From: Marthasterias glacialis
Taxonomy: Eukaryota > Echinodermata > Asteroidea > Forcipulatida > Asteriidae
Reading direction: 5' to 3'
NCBI GenBank assembly: GCA_911728455.2
Contig: OU452236.1
Span: 13,937,838-14,001,837 of the forward strand
Length of the DNA: 64,000 bases
In this document: piece by piece, positions 58,901 through 64,000 of the stretch
Layout of the letters: each line of letters begins with the position of its first letter
Numbering within the stretch: the stretch's first letter is position 1
Notes under the pieces: model-generated
What the model was told of the DNA's origin: nothing
What the model saw: only the letters and a program-made list of their open reading frames with translations
Databases searched by the model: none
Made by a program: the position numbers and the translations under genes

Positions 58901-60549
58901 TAGATCATAGAGCACCCTCTTTCATGTGTACACGACTAGCCAAAATACAAGTTATTAAATTACATAGTTTTGACCCCGCCCTCATTGCTGAATGGTCTAT
59001 GCTACCAACTCTAACATGCAGCGTTCTGCAATGGAATCATGACGACTTTTTAGTAGACCCAGCCCAGTAACTGGGGGGGCTGCACTCCTTTTAAAATTTT
59101 GTTTGACTTGGACGGTGGTACTTTAGCATGACCTTCAAAGTCAAAATAAAAAAATTTAAAAAGGAGATCCAGTAACTGGGGTGCTGTACTCCCTTTTTTT
59201 TCTTCTTTTAATTTTGACTTGGAGTAAGACCATCCAAGTCAAAATAAAAAAAAAGAAGGAGTACAGCGCCCTAGTTACTGGGTCTAATTTTTAAAAAACA
59301 CCTTTTCACTCCCCCCCTCCCAAAGTAAGAACATTCGTTTTTTTATTACTAAAATTTGACTCCAGAAGTCAACTCCTACATTGAAATGGATAGTATAACC
59401 TTTTTCCTGATTTGTGGTCCTCAATTATTTTTTTCAGCGGGAAATAAAATACAAAATTTTGGTACGGTATGGTACTGTTGCCGGTACGCTAAAATATCCA
59501 CTGCCTTTTTTGGGAGATGAAAAAAAAATGTGTCAACTCGAACGCGGAGCGTGCCGGTTAATAAGAACATTTCCACTGCATGCAGCAGTGGTAGAAAATC
59601 CTTGTAATTTACTGTTATTGGCTACTTGTGTACGCATCTAAGACAACTACAGGCTACTATACGATCTGCCGGCTAGCCTTAATAGCATCTACTAAAACTA
59701 ATCCGGAGGCAGGCACATTTTCAATGTGTTTCTCTGATAACCAACCTGCCTGCACAATGGCTTTAATAGTAAGTGGCGGTTATTAACTGTCATTTTAAAA
59801 ATGTTCATACCAAAATCACTGTTAATAAAGTATTATTATTTAAGATAACATTTACCATTTTACAAACAAATACTGGTTTCACTTTCAGCAAATAATAATG
59901 TTTCTGACTACGTTCCTTTAAACTTGTTTACACTACAGTTTCCCTTGTCAGCTATATTATTACTTCATACTCTTTTTAATCTTAGTTCAATATTATTAAT
60001 ATTAGTAACGAGTAATAATAACTTTGGTTTCAAAAGTTCTTTGATAAAAAGCCAAATGTTATTTACCTCCTCTGGTCTCCGTGGTCTTGCTCTTGAGCGT
60101 AGAGTCTGGCGAGATGCATGAGGGCTGCCTGGGGAATCAGAGACCAAATGCATCCCTGATGAATCTTGAACACTAACTCCGCTGCTGTGTGGCTTCTCTT
60201 GTAATCGAGCTTGTTTCCCAATAATCTGAGTGGTTTCCATGAAAGTAGCACTTTGGTCTTGGTCTCTTAAAAGTAAATTTGGGCTAGAGCTGCTGGACGT
60301 CAGCCCCTGGCCCAGTGAGCCACCACCAGATAAGAAACGAGTCCTTGTCACCTTCTGCTGCGAGACTGGTGTGTCACCGTCCGAAAGGTGGTCATCGCCG
60401 CCGGCTGGGGATTCCGCCGGGGAAACCCTGTTCGTTCCCGGGCCAGCATGGTCTCCGTCTCCTGCTTGGTTTACAGCTACGGGGTCTCTCCAAGTGATCG
60501 AGGAAGGCACCATGTTGGTTACCTGTTCGATTGACATGACTGCTTGCAT
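44211..60549 (-). CDS. Large disordered protein with C-terminal GGCT-like domain, 14 exons, 1,501 residues
   Basis: Exons in transcript order: 60549-60067, 58558-58507, 56348-56126, 53905-53710, 52685-52555, 52370-52303, 51897-51720, 51518-48969, 48047-47997, 46995-46870, 46150-46068, 45618-45491, 45064-44938, 44320-44211. Every junction is GT-AG and phases agree; total 4,506 bases. Residues 1 to about 1300 are low-complexity, rich in Ser, Asp, Glu and Thr, and look disordered; most come from one 2,550-base exon. A Cys cluster FCGVCGLDEDMCLC lies near residues 1096-1109 (C-x2-C-x6-C-x-C), perhaps metal binding. Residues about 1338-1497 form a GGCT/AIG2-like fold (see next entry). The start is the first in-frame ATG (gctgccATGc). 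I do not recognise the N-terminal part or a named vertebrate orthologue. The structure is well supported; the function is unknown. Confidence 0.85.
45173..45418 (+). mobile_element. MITE family A, copy 5
   Basis: Ends atagaccgatcctttaagc and cttaatggatcggtct, inner blocks as in copy 1. Lies in an intron of the GGCT-like domain (45065-45490). Confidence 0.7.
45786..45963. mobile_element. MITE family B, copy 4
   Basis: Ends ttgatcaatatcatggtgc and gcatgataaaggtctat are inverted copies; inner agtctggttcctttttgtac. Intron of the GGCT-like gene. Confidence 0.6.
46392..46804. mobile_element. hAT-like element, 413 bp, flanked by catag
   Basis: CAGGGTTCGAATTT at the left and AAATTCAAGCCCTG at the right are inverted copies. 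CATAG stands on both sides (46387-46391, 46805-46809). It fills much of the intron between two GGCT-domain exons. Confidence 0.6.
47733..47802 (+). repeat. tRNA-like sequence, probably a SINE head or tRNA fossil
   Basis: gaatagctcagttgtagag resembles an A-box and aagttcaaatcccactc a B-box, and the first and last bases can pair. No convincing anticodon arm is seen. Intronic in the GGCT-like gene. Confidence 0.4.
49523..49564 (-). other. Cysteine cluster in the disordered region of the GGCT-like gene
   Basis: Reads FCGVCGLDEDMCLC inside the 2,550-base exon, spacing C-x2-C-x6-C-x-C, preceded by the acidic stretch DDVPDIDEAVL. Four closely spaced cysteines in an otherwise Cys-poor region suggest a small zinc-binding knuckle or a conserved docking motif. 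No named family recognised. Confidence 0.4.
54440..54544. mobile_element. Short MITE, 105 bp
   Basis: ctagtcttggtccaagacat and its exact reverse complement form the ends. Intron 53906-56125 of the GGCT-like gene. Confidence 0.65.
55737..56010 (+). mobile_element. tRNA-derived SINE, plus orientation
   Basis: The head carries gttggcaaagtggtatc (A-box) and ggtttgaatcccgcc (B-box), then a body with cagtccctacctgattgcg and gtgggttttccct. The 3' limit is approximate. Confidence 0.6.
56380..56735 (-). mobile_element. tRNA-derived SINE, minus orientation, plus a partial second copy
   Basis: On the minus strand the head (56560-56484) has ggttcgaatcccacc; its body includes ggactcgggaaagtactgag. The same body block recurs at 56650-56730, so two copies or a duplicated tail are present. 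It adjoins the exon 56126-56348. Confidence 0.55.
59054..59285. mobile_element. MITE with tagaccca ends and internal repeats
   Basis: tagacccagcccagtaactg at the left and cctagttactgggtcta at the right are inverted copies; gtactcc-poly(T)-ttgacttgg blocks repeat inside. First large intron of the GGCT-like gene. Confidence 0.55.
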
Positions 60550-63333
60550 GGCAGCAACGCTCCAAATTGACAAAAATCACCTCATAACAGGTGAACCATT
60601 TCCCGTAAAAAAAAGTCAACACGAAAACTGTGTCACTTGTCGGCCATCTTGCTAAAGCAAATTAACTGTAAATCCACTGGACTATCCCTCCGCATAATTG
60701 ATTGAAAAAGTTTATCAACTTTCTTGCATCAAAGATTTACCTGCGGTAACTCAACGTTGCTAATAATTTTAGATAATGTATTGTTTTTCAATAGTATCTA
60801 TTTGATATAACCGGAATATTTTGCCAAAAACAGGCCCAAACATGATGACCTACATTTATTGCGCAGCAGCACAGTCTAGACTTTGTTTAGGTAGTGCGCC
60901 ATGAAGCGTCCGTTGCTATCAGCTACGTGCATGGTACATTGCCTTCGATCAGAAAGATAAACAGAGTGAATGACAAGTAAGGTGTGCATTATGCATGTAA
61001 CTGTGCATTGTGTACACAATAAGCCACCGCACCGCTCTGTATTTTTGAAAGGCATGCATGTGTTGAAGGCGTGCACTCTCTCCAAGGATTAAAAAGTAAC
61101 TCCTTCAGAATGTTGGACGGTTGGACCAACATTTGTACAAAGTTAATTGTCATACATAAACACTCGTATGTTAAAAAACGAAGCACTAAAAGTAATTGAT
61201 TTTTAAAGCTCGCACTCACCAAGATTAACCAAGAGCAAACTTTAATATAAATGCATCGTCTTGAAGGACAAACAAGACGATAACGAGTGGGCGAAAAACC
61301 TGATGTAAAGAGCCAGTACCTCGGGTTATTGAACAAGAAAACGGTCGATACACCAACCTTCCTCCAGATGCCATAATAAAATATTAACGCGTGTTACTGT
61401 AGATAACACCGATCAACATCCATTATTTGTTACCTATTAGGTTTCTCATTCCCTCAGTGCTGTTTTTGTAACAATTCCAGTTTTCTTTCAAAATAAAGAG
61501 TCGGATAAGTATCAATAAAACAACCGAAATGCACGTCACATACTTTTACGTCGAAGTGGTAGATTCGTAATAACCGCTTCAACCAACTCAACCTAGCGAT
61601 TTGTTTTACATTTTGCACCGGGATAATTTCTTAACTCACATCTCTGTATTGTTTTTATCGACTAGAGTTAACACTGTGCAAAGTTGAAATAATCAGAACA
61701 ACGTTGTCAATTTTCTCTGCTCCTTTATTGAACACTTGCTGACCTTATAGTTATGTTCTATACTTTACAAGGTTTCGGGAATTTCGGTGAAATAAATAAA
61801 CATGACAAAAAGGGCTACTTCTAATATGAACTGTGTAAACATATTTAGTTTCTAATCGTGATTTATCAAATTTGGGGACTAACACTTCGTAAAGGTTAAC
61901 ATCAGCAAGTTTATTATTTGTTACAGGAAGCACTGCCACCAAGAATAATAATAGGCCCAATAGTAGTAATTAAAGAAAAAAAAATAGATTTAAAAAAATC
62001 ATCGAAAGATCAGTTGTCAGTCCCAACCAAAAGTTATACTTTAATTTGAGTCAATTGAGGCAGTTCAAGAAACATTCATAATCAAGTTATTTGATTAAAG
62101 CTCTAATTCAGTTTGAATAAGAGGAAAGGGGCAATAGTGCCCTCTGTCATACAATCTTAAATATAACAATTGTTTTAAGTAACAATTTAACTTTTAAATG
62201 CTTATCAAATTGTAACAAGAGGATCAGATACATCCCCTCTGGCAACATTTAACAAGGCATCCATGCTATCTTAGTAAAACAGAGCATTCTGATATAACAT
62301 GTACTTCTGAAAGTCATTTTAACTCCACATTAACTGAATAAAACCACCTCCCCTTTTACTTTAACATCAAGCAAAGCTCCCCCCCCCCAAGAAAAAAAAA
62401 ATTGAGTGACTTCAGCTGTGGCTGTGGCTGACGGCTGCATCAACATTTGAGTATTTGGAAAATGCAGTTATCTAGCAACAGTCTCAAAAAAGTCATCAAT
62501 ACTGACACATAACTACAAAGTGGATAAATGAGGAAGAGTTAAAACACAGGCCAATTATTAAGAAACACCAATTTGCATTCTTTTTTTTTTGAAATATTGT
62601 TCTGGTATTTTTTATCTAAATGGCTTCAGATACGAGTCTTGACAAAAATAGTTCAACAGGTAGAAGTTAGCCAAGGATAAAGCTGTTGCTGACAACACCT
62701 TTACTATCCAAACGTAATACCTTGATTGTTTACCTCTAAATTAAAAATTGCTTACAGTGGAAACAAATCTCAAATTGATTTGCACTTTTACATTAATTTT
62801 AACTAATTAGATAGTCCTTCAGACAATAACCCCATTGGTTAACTTTACCTTTTGATAAGATATCTCATTAATCACAGCAAGAACTATACTTCACAGTTAT
62901 CTACAATGGATTCTGGTATACTCATGGAAACTTGAATTCTTTGGGGGAAAAAAACCTAGGCCAGGGATAAATAACAAGTGTTGAGCAAAAAAATAACCGA
63001 GGTAGTAAAGCTCTCAATCTTGTCTGGTGGAGCCCTTTACAAAAATCCAACCACAATATGATAATATCCCCTAAAAATCTGTTGCATGTGCATCACATAG
63101 TTACCCTGTCCTACCTTTTGGAGTTAAGTTACACAAACCCAAATGATGTGCCCTTTTAGGGCAATGCAATGCGCAACACAGCGATTTGGCCCCCAAATCG
63201 GTGCAGAAGTAATCAATGGTGTCCTTTGCAAAGGTCATAAACCACTTACATGTATAATACATAACAAACTGATACCCACTCTGACCAGTGCTATATACGG
63301 TCAGTTTAGAATGTTACAGATTGTGTGAGTAAT
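60550..63333. other. Intergenic stretch: promoter of the GGCT-like gene and 3' UTR of ATP13A1
   Basis: No coding sequence recognised on either strand. The low-coordinate end should hold the promoter of the GGCT-like gene. The high-coordinate end should be the ATP13A1 3' UTR, on the minus strand. Reverse AATAAA motifs at 61910-61915 and 61724-61729 are possible polyadenylation signals, which would make the UTR about 1.4-1.6 kb. Confidence 0.4.
60633..60647 (-). promoter_or_regulatory. Short upstream ORF in the 5' leader of the GGCT-like gene
   Basis: On the minus strand an ATG (60647-60645) in good context (gcaagATGG) reads M-A-D-K-stop and ends 83 bases before the main ATG at 60549. If transcription starts upstream of it, this would be a minimal uORF that lowers translation of the main frame. 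The transcription start is not known. Confidence 0.3.
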
Positions 63334-63910
63334 TTAACCAGTCTTCAATTTTGCTGTTCCTAAGAAGTACTGCAGCGTTCTATCAACACAAAAAGCTGCA
63401 GCCATGTCAGCAAATAGACCCTGGAGAAGGAATGTCCGGAACTGCAATGAAAATGAAAAATGCCATGTGTAAGTGGAATTGAAAAAAAAAAAATTATTAA
63501 GATTCATAATAAAAGAAATTAGCAATAGCCCAAAACAACCAATTAACTTCTCAACTATGTCCAGTTATTTTCCAAGTTCATCGAATAAATGGGTCTTACA
63601 TTTTGAACATAACTCTGCATACCTCGTAGAAAAAATAATGAGTGCATGAAGATGCCCTTGGGTGTGATAAAGCGCTTTATAAGAACTGCAAATTATTTTT
63701 ACAGAATCATTAATGAAAGTAATACATAAAGTAAATACTCTAAAGACAAAAAAATGTAAAACATACCTCTGGATCAAATTCTATAATCTCAAATTGCTGT
63801 GATATCTCTGGTATTATGCCTGTTGTCAGCGCTATAATAGCAACACCTGATACCAACAAACTATACAATAAAGCTTTGTTGTCCTTTAGGCTCTCCATGA
63901 ACGGATGACC
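63334..63910 (-). CDS. ATP13A1: ATP13A1 (P5A-type ATPase), last two exons, gene continues past the right edge
   Basis: Exons 63910-63767 (48 codons) and 63441-63334 (35 codons plus stop), joined in phase 0 with GT-AG sites. They read GHPFMESLKDNKALLYSLLV at the start and end CVDRTLQYFLGTAKLKTG; human ATP13A1 has PPFMESLPENKPLVWSL and ends ADRVLQFFLGTPKLKVPS. These are the last membrane helices of the pump: a hydrophobic run LLYSLLVSGVAIIALTTGII and a second helix around FLLQGLFADMAAAFCV. ATP13A1 is an ER membrane P5A-ATPase that removes mis-targeted transmembrane helices. The catalytic domains are outside the window. A SINE-tail fragment lies in the intron between the two exons. Confidence 0.93.
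63655..63700 (+). mobile_element. SINE-tail fragment in the last ATP13A1 intron
   Basis: ggtgtgataaagcgctttat matches, apart from single bases, the reversed tail of the SINE at 6849-6900. Confidence 0.4.
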
Positions 63911-64000
63911 CTGCGCAGAGAAGACAGATGATATTACTGGTTTATTCACAATTGCACTTGTAGCCCGCAGGCTAAATTACAGCAAAATACACTTTAAAAG

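Noticed and set aside
60230-60655. 141-residue plus-strand open frame over the first exon of the GGCT-like gene
   Set aside because: Antisense to a coding exon that fits splice and phase; no recognisable domain.

Overview
This is animal genomic DNA. The genes are intron-rich with GT-AG splice sites, the noncoding DNA is AT-rich, and introns are full of short inverted-repeat transposons (MITEs) and tRNA-derived SINEs. Spectrin lacks the vertebrate calmodulin/calpain insert, and the SINEs are of the kind common in marine deuterostomes. An invertebrate deuterostome, probably an echinoderm such as a sea star, fits best; this is inference. No LTR retroelement or virus-like element was recognised.

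Four host genes are visible. (1) 638-33582, plus strand: the 3' two thirds of non-erythroid alpha-spectrin, 35 joined exons and about 1,556 residues, from the repeats before the SH3 domain to the C-terminal EF-hands; its 5' end lies left of the window. Two extra 42-bp in-frame exons (2050-2091 and 16170-16211) look like cassette exons. (2) 35728-41882, plus strand: a complete seven-exon CIMIP2B (FAM166B) homologue, 316 residues, a ciliary microtubule inner protein. (3) 60549-44211, minus strand: a 14-exon gene for a predicted 1,501-residue protein, about 1,300 residues of low-complexity disordered sequence followed by a C-terminal gamma-glutamylcyclotransferase-like (GGCT) domain whose catalytic Glu position is Ile. 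(4) 63910-63334, minus strand: the last two exons of ATP13A1, the ER P5A-ATPase; the rest lies right of the window.

Genes 1 and 2 are in tandem, 2 and 3 are tail to tail, and 3 and 4 are in tandem on the minus strand. Nothing suggests one pathway: spectrin is membrane skeleton, CIMIP2B is axonemal, ATP13A1 is an ER membrane quality-control pump, and gene 3 has no assigned role.

The noncoding part carries at least a dozen inverted-repeat families. Notable ones are a 1.15-kb foldback element with TTAGGG-containing minisatellite arms and a nested 351-bp TTAA-flanked (piggyBac-like) MITE, a 187-bp MITE with a perfect 8-bp target duplication, a 257-bp near-perfect hairpin, nested SINEs, and a 42-bp minisatellite. 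The strongest leads are the GGCT-like pseudoenzyme candidate fused to a giant disordered region, and the two unannotated-looking spectrin cassette exons, one of which is a partial duplicate of the exon downstream of it.
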